Source: Acidobacteriota bacterium (GTDB lineage: Bacteria; Acidobacteriota; Terriglobia; Acidiferrales; UBA7541). Taken from it: a DNA stretch of 64,000 nucleotides. Of the stretch, positions 39,127-49,200 are shown one piece after another; positions within the stretch are counted from its first letter, which is position 1; every line of letters begins with the position of its first letter. The stretch is taken from NCBI GenBank assembly GCA_013289955.1, contig JABCYZ010000003.1:186001-250000 (forward strand), given 5' to 3'. A program made the translations under genes and the position numbers. The notes under the pieces are model-generated. The model was not told the DNA's origin. It worked only from the letters and a program-made list of their open reading frames with translations, and made no database searches.

Positions 39127-40154
39127 TGAAGTGCGGTTTTCTCCTCGATGCCTAAAAGATGGTTGAAATTCTGTACGGCCTGGCCTGCGGCGCCCTTGCC
39201 GAGATTGTCGAGACAGGAGACGACGACCAGACGCTGGCCCGGCTTGTCCAGGGCAAAGCCGATGTCGCAGAAATTGGTGTGCGCCACGTGCTGCAACTCG
39301 GGCAACGTGCCCGCGGGCCAGATGCGGACCATGGTGCGTCCGGCATAAAACTTGCGATAGAGCGCTTCGATCGTGTCGGGCGATTGCGGCTCTCTGAGCG
39401 GGACGTAAATCGTCGAAAGGATGCCGCGCGCGAGAGGCAGGAGATGCGTCGAAAAAATGAGCTCTGATTCGCCGAGCCCGGTGTGCTCGAGAATTTCCGG
39501 CGTGTGACGATGCGAGAAAAGATTGTAGGCTTTGAAGTTTTCGTCCACTTCGACGAATTGCAGATCCCGGCGCGGATCCTTGCCTGCGCCACTCGCCCCG
39601 GATTTGCAATCGCAGACGACGTTTTGACCGCTTGCGAGGATACCGGCGTCGGCCAGCGGGCGGAGGGCGAGGATGACGCTCGTGGCGTAGCAGCCGGGGT
39701 TGGCGACGAGGCGCGCTTTTCGGATGTCCTCGGAATACAGCTCGGGAAGGCCGTAAACGGCTTCACCGAGATAGCCGGCGTGAGGCGCCGGCAGCTTGTA
39801 CCAGGAGGAAAATGTTTCCGGAGCGCGAAACCGGAAAGCCCCGCTCAAATCAACCACGCGCAAGCCCGCTTCAAGAAGCGCGGGAGCGAGTTCGGCGGAA
39901 ACTTCGTGAGGTGTGGCGAGAAAGGCCGTTCCCGCGGCGGAGGCGGTGACCGCTTCCGGCGAAAGGGGACGGAGCGGAGCCTGCCCCCAGCCGCGGAATT
40001 GAGGAAAGAGCTCGGCGATACAGTGAGCGCCGCGCGTTTCCCGCACATAAAACGTGGCCGAGGCGACAGCGGGATGGCGCAAGAGTATGCGGGCCAGCTC
40101 GAGGCCGGTGTATCCGGTGACTCCCACGACGGCGACTTGGCGAGGGTCTCTCAT
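39123..40154 (-). CDS. argC: N-acetyl-gamma-glutamyl-phosphate reductase
   Basis: A 343-residue NADPH enzyme of the aspartate-semialdehyde dehydrogenase fold. The nucleotide loop is VAVVGVTGYTGLELARIL at 8-25. The catalytic Cys is in NPGCYATSVILAL near 152. Both overlaps (with argR and argB) are ATGA, so translation is coupled along the operon. Confidence 0.95.
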   Translation of the reverse strand: MRDPRQVAVVGVTGYTGLELARILLRHPAVASATFYVRETRGAHCIAELFPQFRGWGQAPLRPLSPEAVTASAAGTAFLATPHEVSAELAPALLEAGLRVVDLSGAFRFRAPETFSSWYKLPAPHAGYLGEAVYGLPELYSEDIRKARLVANPGCYATSVILALRPLADAGILASGQNVVCDCKSGASGAGKDPRRDLQFVEVDENFKAYNLFSHRHTPEILEHTGLGESELIFSTHLLPLARGILSTIYVPLREPQSPDTIEALYRKFYAGRTMVRIWPAGTLPELQHVAHTNFCDIGFALDKPGQRLVVVSCLDNLGKGAAGQAVQNFNHLLGIEEKTALQ

Positions 40155-40609
40155 TTCACCAGGGCTTCGATCTTTTTCTGCAGCGAATCTCGAGTCTTTT
40201 TATTGGGGGTGATGATGAGAACGGTGTCATCGCCGGCGATCGTGCCGGCAATTTCAGGAAATTTTGAGGCGTCCACAGCCGCTGCGAGAGGTTGCGCGCC
40301 GCTCGGCGGCGTTTTCAAGACCAGCAAGTTCTCGGCGGGGCGAATATCCAGAAGAAACTCGCGGAGGGCGCGTGCCAGCGGAGGAAGCGGGAGAGTGCCG
40401 TTGCCGTTCTCTTCGGGAACAGCCTCGGGCTTGTAACCTTCCTGGGTCTTGACGAGACGGAGCTCCTGCAGGTCGCGGGATAGGGTGGCCTGCGTGACGC
40501 GCATCTTTTGCTGGGCGAGGCGGCGGCGGAGCTCTTCCTGGCTGACGATGGGCTGGCCGCTGACGAGCCGCAGGATCTGACCGTGGCGAAATGTTTTACC
40601 GGCGCTCAT
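40151..40609 (-). CDS. argR: arginine repressor
   Basis: A 152-residue repressor. The winged-helix DNA-binding domain (about 1-75; ILRLVSGQPIVSQEELRRRL, RVTQATLSRDLQELRLVK) is followed by the oligomerisation and arginine-binding domain with AGTIAGDDTVLIIT (GTIAGDDT signature). ATG 40609 matches the family's N-terminus. The frame upstream to 40660 precedes the likely transcription start. AGGAGG at 40629-40634 lies 19 bases from the ATG, an unusually long gap. It heads the arg operon. Confidence 0.94.
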   Translation of the reverse strand: MSAGKTFRHGQILRLVSGQPIVSQEELRRRLAQQKMRVTQATLSRDLQELRLVKTQEGYKPEAVPEENGNGTLPLPPLARALREFLLDIRPAENLLVLKTPPSGAQPLAAAVDASKFPEIAGTIAGDDTVLIITPNKKTRDSLQKKIEALVK

Positions 40610-40633
40610 AGCTCTTACAAATATACAGCCTCC

Positions 40634-40647
40634 TGCATTTTTATACA
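40634..40647 (-). promoter_or_regulatory. ARG-box-like operator over the argR promoter
   Basis: On the minus strand the 14 bases TGTATAAAAATGCA match the ARG-box form TGAATAAAAATTCA at 12 of 14 positions. It covers the -10 element and the start of the leader. No good second box is visible nearby. Confidence 0.6.
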
Positions 40648-40668
40648 ATTGTTTTTGCATGGGAGCAA
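40640..40668 (-). promoter_or_regulatory. promoter of the arg operon
   Basis: On the minus strand TTGCTC (40668-40663), a 17-base spacer and TATAAA (40645-40640) form a good sigma70-type promoter. The predicted leader is about 24 bases, so the open frame that begins at 40660 cannot be translated from this start. Confidence 0.6.
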
Positions 40669-40824
40669 CCCATTTCCCGGCCCGTTCTGGACGGAAGGGA
40701 ATGGGCGGGAGGGACAGGGTTGTGCGAAGAGGCTATGCAGGTTTCGCAACCTTCGGCGGATACGTGCTGGATTTTCGGGGTCAGGAATGGTTACCTTTCT
40801 TGTTGGCCCCAGATTGCGCGCTCC

Positions 40825-41172
40825 ATGGCTATATCGTGCAAAGTAACGGGATGCAAGAACGACTCGCCGCCAGCTCTCGCCGAGCAGCAGGTCTGCGTTT
40901 TGCACTTCACGCTATCGATTGAAGGAAGCTGCGCGGAGATGCGGCGCGAAACGGCCCTCGGGAACGCTCCGCACGAGCGGCAGCGCGATATCATGCGGTT
41001 TATCACCGAGAGCGGAGAGCGGCTGGCGCGCGTGGCTACCAGCGGCTTGCACTTGACCGACGACCTGAAGGCCAGAATTCTGAGCACGTTCCTGACGCTG
41101 ATGAACCTGCGGGAAAACCTGGACAGAGCGAACATGCGGAGTTCGTTTGGGCGGACCGGGCAGACTCGCTGA
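40825..41172 (+). CDS. conserved hypothetical protein with Cys/His cluster
   Basis: About 115 residues from ATG 40825. The N-terminus has CKVTGCKN followed by QQVCVLHFT, giving a C-x4-C-x14-C-x2-H pattern that could bind zinc. The rest is helical (ERQRDIMRFITESGERLARV, KARILSTFLTLMNLRENLDRA). It resembles uncharacterised acidobacterial proteins, but I cannot name a family. The ribosome site is weak. It is divergent from argR and convergent with the ThiF-family gene. Confidence 0.55.
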   Translation: MAISCKVTGCKNDSPPALAEQQVCVLHFTLSIEGSCAEMRRETALGNAPHERQRDIMRFITESGERLARVATSGLHLTDDLKARILSTFLTLMNLRENLDRANMRSSFGRTGQTR

Positions 41173-41212
41173 GACCGTCTCAGGCAAATCCCCCCCAGAA
41201 AGAAGAAGAGAG

Positions 41213-42286
41213 TCAGGAACCGATGTAGCGCGCGTAGAGGGAACGCGCTACGGCGGGATCCTTGGTGCCTTTCAGAATGGCGCGGCCATCGGCGAAGACG
41301 GTCATCTGATACGGGTCGACCCGAAAACAGAGTAAGAATTCGTTGTGGCGGACATCGGGGACGGTGGCCCGAAGCCTCTCCCCGAGCGCCCCCAGATCGA
41401 GAGTCCGGCTGCGCTCGTGAATTTGGACGGAATCGCGGCCGCATAGCGTGATGTGAGGCTGAGCTTGCCCCTGAAGATAAGAGAATTCGCGGCGGATGCA
41501 GGCGCGGCAGGCCGGGTTCTGCGTGACGCGGACGGACTGGAAGTGCCCGCTCCAGACGTCAGAGGAGATGAGCCGGTTGTGAAGCGATCCTTCGCGGCCG
41601 GCGAGCAGTTTGAGGGCTTCGGCGACTTCGAGAGAGGCGATGAGGGTGACGATCGGGCCGAGGACGCCAACCGTGTCGCAGGTTTCTTCGAGACCATGGC
41701 CGTTTGTCGAGGATTCCAGCAGGCAAGCGAGACAAGCCGTGAAGCCGGGGCGAACTGTCATGGTCACGCCATAACTGGCGACAGCAGCAGCGTAAATCCA
41801 GGGTCTCCCGGAATGGACGGCAAGATCGTTGATGAGAAAGCGGGTCTCGAAATTGTCGGTGCCATCTAGGATGAGATCGAAGCCCCGAAGCAACTCCTCT
41901 GCGTTGTGCGGGTTCAAATCAGAGACCAAGCCTTCCACGGCGACGCTGCCATTGATGGCGCGGAGCTTGCGCTCGGCGGCTACAGCTTTGGGAAGAGCGG
42001 CGCGAGCGTCGCCCTCGTCGAACAGAGTCTGGCGCTGCAGATTAGAGGGTTCGACGAAGTCGCGGTCGACGATCCTGACGCGCCCCACCCCCGCGCGTAC
42101 CAGGAGGCCGGCCGCAGCCGCGCCGATCGCGCCGCAGCCAACAACGACGGCACTGGAGGCGTGGAGGCGCTGCTGGCCTTCTTCGCCGATCCCGGCGAAG
42201 AGCATCTGACGCGAGTACTTTTCCTGGAGCGAATCGTCGAAGCGCGAACCTGGTGCGGCGGCGGTCATCGTCCCTCGCATCATCAT
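41213..42286 (-). CDS. ThiF/MoeB/HesA-family adenylyltransferase
   Basis: A 357-residue E1-like enzyme. The ATP site is VVVGCGAIGAAAAGLLVRAG with IVDRDFVEPSNLQRQ, then DGTDNFETRFLIND. Two C-x2-C pairs (CLACLLE and CRACIRREF) form the structural zinc site. It adenylates the C-terminal Gly of a sulfur-carrier such as MoaD or ThiS. A C-terminal region of about 80 residues follows and is not a rhodanese. Without neighbours the partner cannot be decided. Divergent from the bamA-like gene. Confidence 0.85.
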   Translation of the reverse strand: MMMRGTMTAAAPGSRFDDSLQEKYSRQMLFAGIGEEGQQRLHASSAVVVGCGAIGAAAAGLLVRAGVGRVRIVDRDFVEPSNLQRQTLFDEGDARAALPKAVAAERKLRAINGSVAVEGLVSDLNPHNAEELLRGFDLILDGTDNFETRFLINDLAVHSGRPWIYAAAVASYGVTMTVRPGFTACLACLLESSTNGHGLEETCDTVGVLGPIVTLIASLEVAEALKLLAGREGSLHNRLISSDVWSGHFQSVRVTQNPACRACIRREFSYLQGQAQPHITLCGRDSVQIHERSRTLDLGALGERLRATVPDVRHNEFLLCFRVDPYQMTVFADGRAILKGTKDPAVARSLYARYIGS

Positions 42287-42349
42287 AACGCTAGAGATAG
42301 CGGGTTGGGCAACGACCTTGTGCTACGCTTCGTTTGAGCGATAGTGGGC

Positions 42350-45300
42350 ATGAAATTGAGATGTTTCATAGGGTTAAGGGGAATCGCCGTCTTCGTGCTG
42401 CTCTTAGTGGCAGGGCGGAGTTATGCACAAACGCAGGCGGAGGCGAAGCCCCAGCCGCCCGCCGCGGAAGCTCCGGTCATTGCTGTGCGGATTGTCACAG
42501 AGGATGGGCGCGTACTCTCAGAATCGCCCAAAGGGCTTCTGGTTGAAATCGGGAAGCCGCTCGATCGAGACCAGGTTGCACGGAGCCTGCGCGCCCTGTA
42601 CGGCCTCGGTGAATACACCGATTTGAAAGCTCTGGTAACCCCTGTCGGCAGCGGGGTGCGGCTCGATTTCGTCGTCCGAGAGAGTCTTTTCTTCAACAGA
42701 GTTCTGATCGAGGGCCTGACGCCACCCCCTACGGATACGGCTGCTGCCGCGGCCATGCAGATTACGCTGGGCCGGCCATTTCGGCAGGAAGACGTCGACG
42801 AAGGGCTGGCGCGTCTCCGCGATGTCTTGAAGGAAGAAGGCCTGTATACGGCCACGGTCTCCGCGGAGAACGTGCCGTATCCCGCCACCCATCAAATGGA
42901 CATTTTGGTGCATGTGAAGTCCGGGCCGCGGGCACGCGTGGCCTCCGTCGAGCTGAAGAACGAGACGGCCTACCGCGACGCCGAACTGCTTTCGCGCCTG
43001 AAGATGAAGGTTGGACAGCAGGTCACGACGGCGCGCATCCTGCGCGGAACCGACCGGATCCGAAAATTTCTCGTGAAGAAAGGGCGGCTCAGCGCGCGGG
43101 CAACGGTCCGGCGAGGCGAATACAACACGGCGAAAAATACCATCACGCTGGAGCTCGAAGTCACGGAAGGTCCCCAGGTGGACCTGGCGGTGACGGGAGC
43201 AAAATTTTCCAAGGGAGAATTGAAAAGGCTTATCCCCGTGTATCAAGAAGGGGCCGTCGATACCGACCTTCTCGAGGAAGGAAAGCGGAACCTCCGGGAG
43301 CGTCTGGAGCGTGATGGATACTTTGACGCCCAGGTCAATTACACGACCGAAACGAAGGAAGTGGAGGTCAAGGAGCAGAAAACGAAGAGTACGGAAGAGG
43401 TGATCACCTATCACGTGGAACGGGGCGACCGCCACAGGCTGGTCGGCATTGAGATCAGCGGGAATCATTACTTCAGCACGGAATTGCTGCGGAGCCGGCT
43501 GCAGATCTTTGGAGCCGCATTTGGTTCGCGGGGGCGGTTCAGCCGGAGGCTGATTGATTCGGATGCCGACTCGATGCGAGGGCTGTACGACGCAAACGGG
43601 TTTCTCGATGCGAAAATTGACGGGCAGATTCTGGACAACTACAAGGGAAAAGAAGGAGACATTTACGTTCGATTCGCGATCCAGGAAGGCGAGCAAACGC
43701 GCGTCGCATCCATCTCGATCGAGGGAATCCACGCGTTCAAGGAAGAGGAGCTGCTGGGCGTAATCGGCGCGACGCCCGGACAGCCGTACTCCGACTTCAA
43801 CGTGACGACGGACCGGGACAATATTTTGGCCATGTATTTTAATGAAGGATATCCGGAGGCGACGTTTACCTCGACCGCCGAGCGCGTTCCTCCGGCAGCG
43901 AGCGGGACCGGGAAGGAGCCCGGGGCGGCCGGAATCGAGAAGAGCCAGAAAAAAGAGGAAGACAAAGAAAGGAAAGCAAAGCCGGAGGTGGCGCAAGCAG
44001 CCCCGGTGAAGCTCGTCTATCACATCACAGAAGGGCCGCAGACTCGAGTGCGGCGAATCCTTTTGAGCGGATACAGCCGGACGCGGCAGGGCGTGATCTG
44101 GCGAGAAATCCGGGTGAAGCAGGGAGAGCCGCTGCGGGAAGGGGATGTCGTCGAGTCCCAGCGGCGCTTGTACAACCTGGGGGTATTCAATCGCGTGACC
44201 ATCGAACCGCAGAACCCGGACGGGTCGGACCCTGAGAAAGACATCGTGGTTCTGGTCGAGGAAGCCAAGCGATACACGATGGCCTATGGCGGAGGATTTG
44301 AAGTACAACGCCTTGCCAGCACGACGGATCCGACCGGTGGCGAGGTGCAGGCCGCGCCGCGAGGGATTTTTGAGTTGACGAAAGTCAATCTGACGGGACG
44401 CGCCGATTCGCTTTCCCTGAAGCTGCGCGGAAGCACGATTGAAGACCGCGTGCTCTTGGGCTACTCCATCCCCAACACGTTCGGAAGTCCGCACTTCAGC
44501 ACGCAGGCAACGGCGTACACGGAAAAAACGCAGGACATCAACACGTTCACGGAAATGCGGTACGAAGGGTCGGTGCAGCTGACCGACCAGATTACGCCTT
44601 TGACCACCGTTCTCTACCGCTATGCCTTCCGCAAAGTGCTGGTCTCGGATTTGAATACACACATTGCTCCCGAGGAAATACCGCTGTTTGAGCAGCCGAC
44701 GCTGGTGTCTGAGTTTGGCGTGACCTGGCTGCGAGACGCGCGGGACAATCCCGCGGACGCCACGAAAGGAACCTTCAATAGCGCCGATTTCAGCGTAGCC
44801 AGCACGAGCATTGGTTCGAGCGCAAGCTTTCTGCGATTTTATTTTCAGAATTCGACCTATTACCGGATCAAGAGGCGGTTCAGCTTCGCACGTTCGATCC
44901 GCATCGGAATTCTCGAACCTATCGCGAATACGGAATCACTCACTTTTCCGCCTCCGACGCCGACGCAGTGCACGGCGACCGCGGCGCCGGGCCCGGAGCC
45001 CGAAATCATTCCCCTGCCGGAACGGTTCTTCGCCGGAGGAGGAACGTCCCTGAGAGGATTTGCGCTGAATCAGGCAGGGCCGCGTGACCCCTGCACGGGG
45101 TTTCCAGTGGGCGGCCAGGCGCTCCTCGCTCTCAACCAGGAGTTTCGCTTTCCGATGCGATTGCCATTTATAGGGACGGCGCTTGGCGGGGCGCTGTTCT
45201 ATGACGGCGGGAATGTTTACAGCCGGATCGATCACATCACGCTGCGGCCGTACTCACCGAAGCCGATCTTCGCGCTCGAGGATCCCACACAACCGCCGGG

Positions 45301-45556
45301 CGCCACAAACCCCACACGGTGCGTGTACAACTGCACGAACGAGCTGAATTATTTCGCGCATACCGTGGGCTTTGGCATCCGCTACGCGACGCCGGTAGGA
45401 CCGATTCGGGTGGATCTCGGTTACCAGATCAACCGCCCGTTCTTTGTCCTTCCGTGTGTCCCCATTACGAGCAGCGCGCCGGCGAATCCGCAGTGCTTCA
45501 AAGGGGCGCAGCTTCCGCGGCTGCAGATCTTCTTTAATTTGGGGTCGATTTTCTGA
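42350..45556 (+). CDS. BamA/TamA-family outer-membrane assembly protein with about seven POTRA-like units
   Basis: A 1068-residue Omp85-superfamily protein. A signal peptide (about 1-26) is followed by about seven POTRA-like units to about residue 650. A charged Lys/Glu/Pro linker lies near 520-555, before the last unit. The barrel starts near AKRYTMAYGGGFE and ends FFNLGSIF with a C-terminal Phe. The loop-6 motif is GGGTSLRGF. BamA has five POTRA units and TamA three. It leads an operon with SurA-like and TamB-like genes, so it may serve as the TamB partner, as BamA, or both. ATG 42350 or GTG 42344 may be the start. Confidence 0.88.
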   Translation: MKLRCFIGLRGIAVFVLLLVAGRSYAQTQAEAKPQPPAAEAPVIAVRIVTEDGRVLSESPKGLLVEIGKPLDRDQVARSLRALYGLGEYTDLKALVTPVGSGVRLDFVVRESLFFNRVLIEGLTPPPTDTAAAAAMQITLGRPFRQEDVDEGLARLRDVLKEEGLYTATVSAENVPYPATHQMDILVHVKSGPRARVASVELKNETAYRDAELLSRLKMKVGQQVTTARILRGTDRIRKFLVKKGRLSARATVRRGEYNTAKNTITLELEVTEGPQVDLAVTGAKFSKGELKRLIPVYQEGAVDTDLLEEGKRNLRERLERDGYFDAQVNYTTETKEVEVKEQKTKSTEEVITYHVERGDRHRLVGIEISGNHYFSTELLRSRLQIFGAAFGSRGRFSRRLIDSDADSMRGLYDANGFLDAKIDGQILDNYKGKEGDIYVRFAIQEGEQTRVASISIEGIHAFKEEELLGVIGATPGQPYSDFNVTTDRDNILAMYFNEGYPEATFTSTAERVPPAASGTGKEPGAAGIEKSQKKEEDKERKAKPEVAQAAPVKLVYHITEGPQTRVRRILLSGYSRTRQGVIWREIRVKQGEPLREGDVVESQRRLYNLGVFNRVTIEPQNPDGSDPEKDIVVLVEEAKRYTMAYGGGFEVQRLASTTDPTGGEVQAAPRGIFELTKVNLTGRADSLSLKLRGSTIEDRVLLGYSIPNTFGSPHFSTQATAYTEKTQDINTFTEMRYEGSVQLTDQITPLTTVLYRYAFRKVLVSDLNTHIAPEEIPLFEQPTLVSEFGVTWLRDARDNPADATKGTFNSADFSVASTSIGSSASFLRFYFQNSTYYRIKRRFSFARSIRIGILEPIANTESLTFPPPTPTQCTATAAPGPEPEIIPLPERFFAGGGTSLRGFALNQAGPRDPCTGFPVGGQALLALNQEFRFPMRLPFIGTALGGALFYDGGNVYSRIDHITLRPYSPKPIFALEDPTQPPGATNPTRCVYNCTNELNYFAHTVGFGIRYATPVGPIRVDLGYQINRPFFVLPCVPITSSAPANPQCFKGAQLPRLQIFFNLGSIF

Positions 45557-46206
45557 TGCGCCGCGGATCTATTTTCGGATGCTGCTCGTTGTTACTTGTT
45601 TTGGCGGCCGCTCCGTTTTTGAGGGCGCAGGAAGTGGTGGACCGCATCGTGGCGCGGGTAGAGAACGACATCATTTTGCTGAGTGACGTGCGGGAGCTCG
45701 AGGAGTATCAGCAGTTGCTCGACGGAAAATCCGAAGCCGAAAGCGCCATTGTGGACCGGCTGATCGATCAGTGGATCGTAAGGTCGGAAGCTCAACTGTC
45801 GCGTTTTCCCGAGCCGAAGGACGAGGAAATCGACCGGGAAGTTGCGCGAGTCGTGAAGTCCTTCAGCTCCCCTGCGGAATATGAAGCGCGGAAGAAGCAG
45901 AGCGGACTGAGCGACGCGGAAGTGCGAAAGATTGTGGCTACGCAGTTGTTCCTGAGCAACTATCTCGATTCGAGGTTTCGGCCCTCTGCCCAGATCGATG
46001 AAAAGGCCATCGAGGATTTCTACAAGAATGCAGTGGTACCGAGAGCGAAGGCACGCGGACAGGAAGCGCCAACGCTCGACGCCTCCCGGGACATCATCCA
46101 GGATGCGCTGGTGCAGAGCGACATCACCGCGCAGGCGGATCGCTGGCTGAAGGAAACCCGCGACCGGTTGCATGTTCAAAAGTATTCCGAAGCAGGGGCG
46201 AAATGA
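45556..46206 (+). CDS. SurA-like periplasmic chaperone domain protein
   Basis: A 216-residue protein with a signal peptide (about 1-24) and a SurA N-terminal-like domain: VVDRIVARVENDIILLSDVRELEEY, LIDQWIVRSEAQL, and a helical C-terminal part. No parvulin peptidyl-prolyl isomerase domain is visible, so it would act as a chaperone only. Its ATG overlaps the stop of the BamA/TamA gene by one base (TGATG) and its stop overlaps the TamB start (ATGA). This coupling implies a joint role in guiding outer-membrane proteins. Confidence 0.82.
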   Translation: MRRGSIFGCCSLLLVLAAAPFLRAQEVVDRIVARVENDIILLSDVRELEEYQQLLDGKSEAESAIVDRLIDQWIVRSEAQLSRFPEPKDEEIDREVARVVKSFSSPAEYEARKKQSGLSDAEVRKIVATQLFLSNYLDSRFRPSAQIDEKAIEDFYKNAVVPRAKARGQEAPTLDASRDIIQDALVQSDITAQADRWLKETRDRLHVQKYSEAGAK

Positions 46207-49200
46207 AGGTCCGCAAGCGCCACCCGATCTGGAACTGGGTGATCCATACGCCGTGGGTGCTGACGGTGATCGGGATCCTGTGCTTCATTGGTTTCTTCGC
46301 AAGCGGCGCGGGAAATCCCATCCTCGAGCGGTGGATCGTGCACCGGCTCGAGAAGGCCACGGGCGGCCGCGTGGAATTGCGGTCGATTTCGATCCAGTGG
46401 CTTTCGATGCGAGCCACCCTGAAGGGACTCGTGATTCACGGCCACGAACCCGCGGGCACGTATCCTCTCTTTTCGTCCGAGGAGGTCGTAGCAAAGCTCG
46501 AGATCGATTCCTTCTGGGGCCGAAAGGTATCGCTTAGCGAACTGGATTTGAAGGCGCCGGAAGTGCATATCCGGGTGGCGAAAGACGGCTCGTCAAACGT
46601 ACCCACTCCGCCGGGAGAGAATCGTTCGGAAGCGTCCCTCAGGGACTCCCTTCTCGCTCTGCGGGTGCGCCGGGTGAACATCGAAAACGGATGGTTGCTC
46701 TACAACGAACTGAAAGTGCCTCTGGCGGTCGAGGGCGGCGAGATGAGCCTCGCGCTGGACTCGGGCGGGTCGCCGGAGCATCCCCTGTATCTCGGGAATC
46801 TCGAATGGCAGAACATACGATTTAGCGCCCAGAATATGGCGCCGGTGCCCGCAAATCTCTCGGCGAAATTTACGATTTGGCGTGACGGATTCACACTCGA
46901 GCAAGGGGTGTTGAGCGCCGGAAGGTCGCATCTTGATCTCCAGGCGGAAATGTCCAACTTCGCAAAACCGAAATGGAGTTTCCGTTACCGGGGTTGGGTC
47001 GAACTGCTCGACTTCCGCGAGACGTTTCGTGCGCCGCAAGTGCCGACCGGGAACGTCGACGTGCGCGGAGAGGGAACGCTCGCGGACGGCCGGTACAAAG
47101 GAACGGGCAGCTTCGCAGGACGCGACATTCAGCTGAGTTACGACATTTTTCATACCTCGGGACTTCTGAGCCGCTCGAGCTACACGATCGACAACGACGG
47201 GATTGTCGCGCCGGATTTCGTCGCGGAAGGTTTTGGCGGGACCGTCAAAGGAAAAGTGACCCTGCGCTTTCTGGGTGTGCAGTTCCGCGCCGATACGCAC
47301 ATACAGGACATGCATGTGGCGAGGGTGTTTCCGGCGATCGAGCATCCGGGTTTTCCGATCGACGAGCTTGAATGGGATGCGCTTCTGAGCGGAGACACGA
47401 TCGAGACGTGGAGCAACGCATTTGAACACTTTGAGATTGGCGGGAAGATGGACTGGTCGCCAGTGGACGTTCTGGCGGCGGGCCATGTGCCGGTCACGGC
47501 GAGCTGGCAGATCCACTACCGCTACGATACCGGCGTTTTCGCCATCAGCGCGGGCCAATTCGAGACGCCATCCTCGAAGGGGACGATTACGGGCATCCTG
47601 GCGCCGCGCAATACCTCCGTCGATGTACATTTCGAGACAGGCGCACTGGAATCCTACAAGGATTTCATCGATGCCATTCGCGGCGCGAAGCGGGGCTCAA
47701 AAGACGCCATCCAAGAAATCTCCGGGAGCGTGCAATGGGACGGCAAGATCACTGCGCCCGGCGGCCAGACGACATTTAGCGGGCACGTTCGAGGAGAACG
47801 CGTGCGCTACAACGGCACGGATCTGGATTCCCTTGAAGGCGACCTGACTTATTCGCCAGCGGAACTCAGAATCGCCAGGGGCAAATTGCGGTTCGGCGCG
47901 ATCGATACGGAGATTGAAGGGACCCTGGACTTGACCGACTGGAGTTTTCTGCCGAAGAACGAGTGGACGGCGGACGTCAACTTCGATAAATCCTCGGTCG
48001 AGACCATCCAGAAGCTCTTTGGGTGGACCTATCCTGTAAAAGGAGTGCTCAGTGGACAGTTGCACGGGCATGGAACGCGCGCGGTGCCCGGCATCACGGG
48101 GCTTTTCGATCTTGCCGAAGGAACTGTCTATGGCGTGTCCTTCAATCGATTGCGGGGCCAGCTGAATCTTTCGCCGGACGAAGTACGTATCGCAGACGCA
48201 GAGTTACGCGTCTTCGCACCGGGAAAGGAGAACGGCCGGGGCGCGGGCATCGTGACTGGCACGGCCGGCTACCGTTTCACGGACGGAAGAATAACCGCGG
48301 ATCTGGTGGGGGCATCGCTTCCACTGGAAGACATCGAGAAGTTGCAATCGGTGAAGCTGCCGGTAGGAGGATTGGTCACCTTTCGAGTGAAAGCCAACGG
48401 GCCGCTTTCGGCGCTCGAGAGCGATGGGACATTCCGTGTTGTGGATTTTCGCGTGGGAAAGGATGTGATCGGAAGTTTCGATGGCAGTCTCACTTCCGAT
48501 GGCCATACCGCCAAGCTTGAACTTGGCTCGGCGATGACGACCGGAGGCATATCCGGCGAGGTAACGCTCGGATTGGCTGACCCGTACCCCCTCAACGGCA
48601 AAGTCTCGATTCAGAACATCGATCTGAATCCGTACCTGATCGCCGCTCTGCATCTCGCTCAGTTCAATGGTCACGGCGTGGCAGACGGCGACATTACCGT
48701 GACGGGCGAATTGAAACATCTTGAGAACATCGTGATGGATGCCAAGTTTTCGCGGCTGGGGCTGAATTACGCCAACGTTCAGCTGGAAAACGTGGGACCG
48801 ATTCATCTGCGGACGTCGAAGGAAAGTCTGGAAATTGATCAAGCGGCATTCAAAGGGGCCGATACAAATATTGCTATTTCGGGCTCAGTGCGGTTTCAAG
48901 GACGCGGAGCCCTGGGGTTGAAACTGAACGGCGCCCTGGACCTTCGGCTGCTGACAGGATTCTTGCCGGCGGTTGAAGCGAATGGTCCCGCACAAATCAA
49001 CGCGACGTTTGAAGGGCCGTTTGATCGTCCGAGAATTACAGGAAAAGTGCACATAGAAAACGCCTCGGCGCGCGTGGCGGACTTTCCGACGGGGATGAGC
49101 AACATCACGGGCGATCTGGTTTTTGACGCGACGCGCCTGTTTTTTGACAACGTAACGGCCGAATCCGGCGGGGGCACGATGCACCTCACCGGCAACGTCA

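Noticed and set aside
42518..44662. Long open frame of 714 codons on the minus strand
   Set aside because: Antisense to the POTRA-rich gene, no domain recognised, Arg/His-rich.
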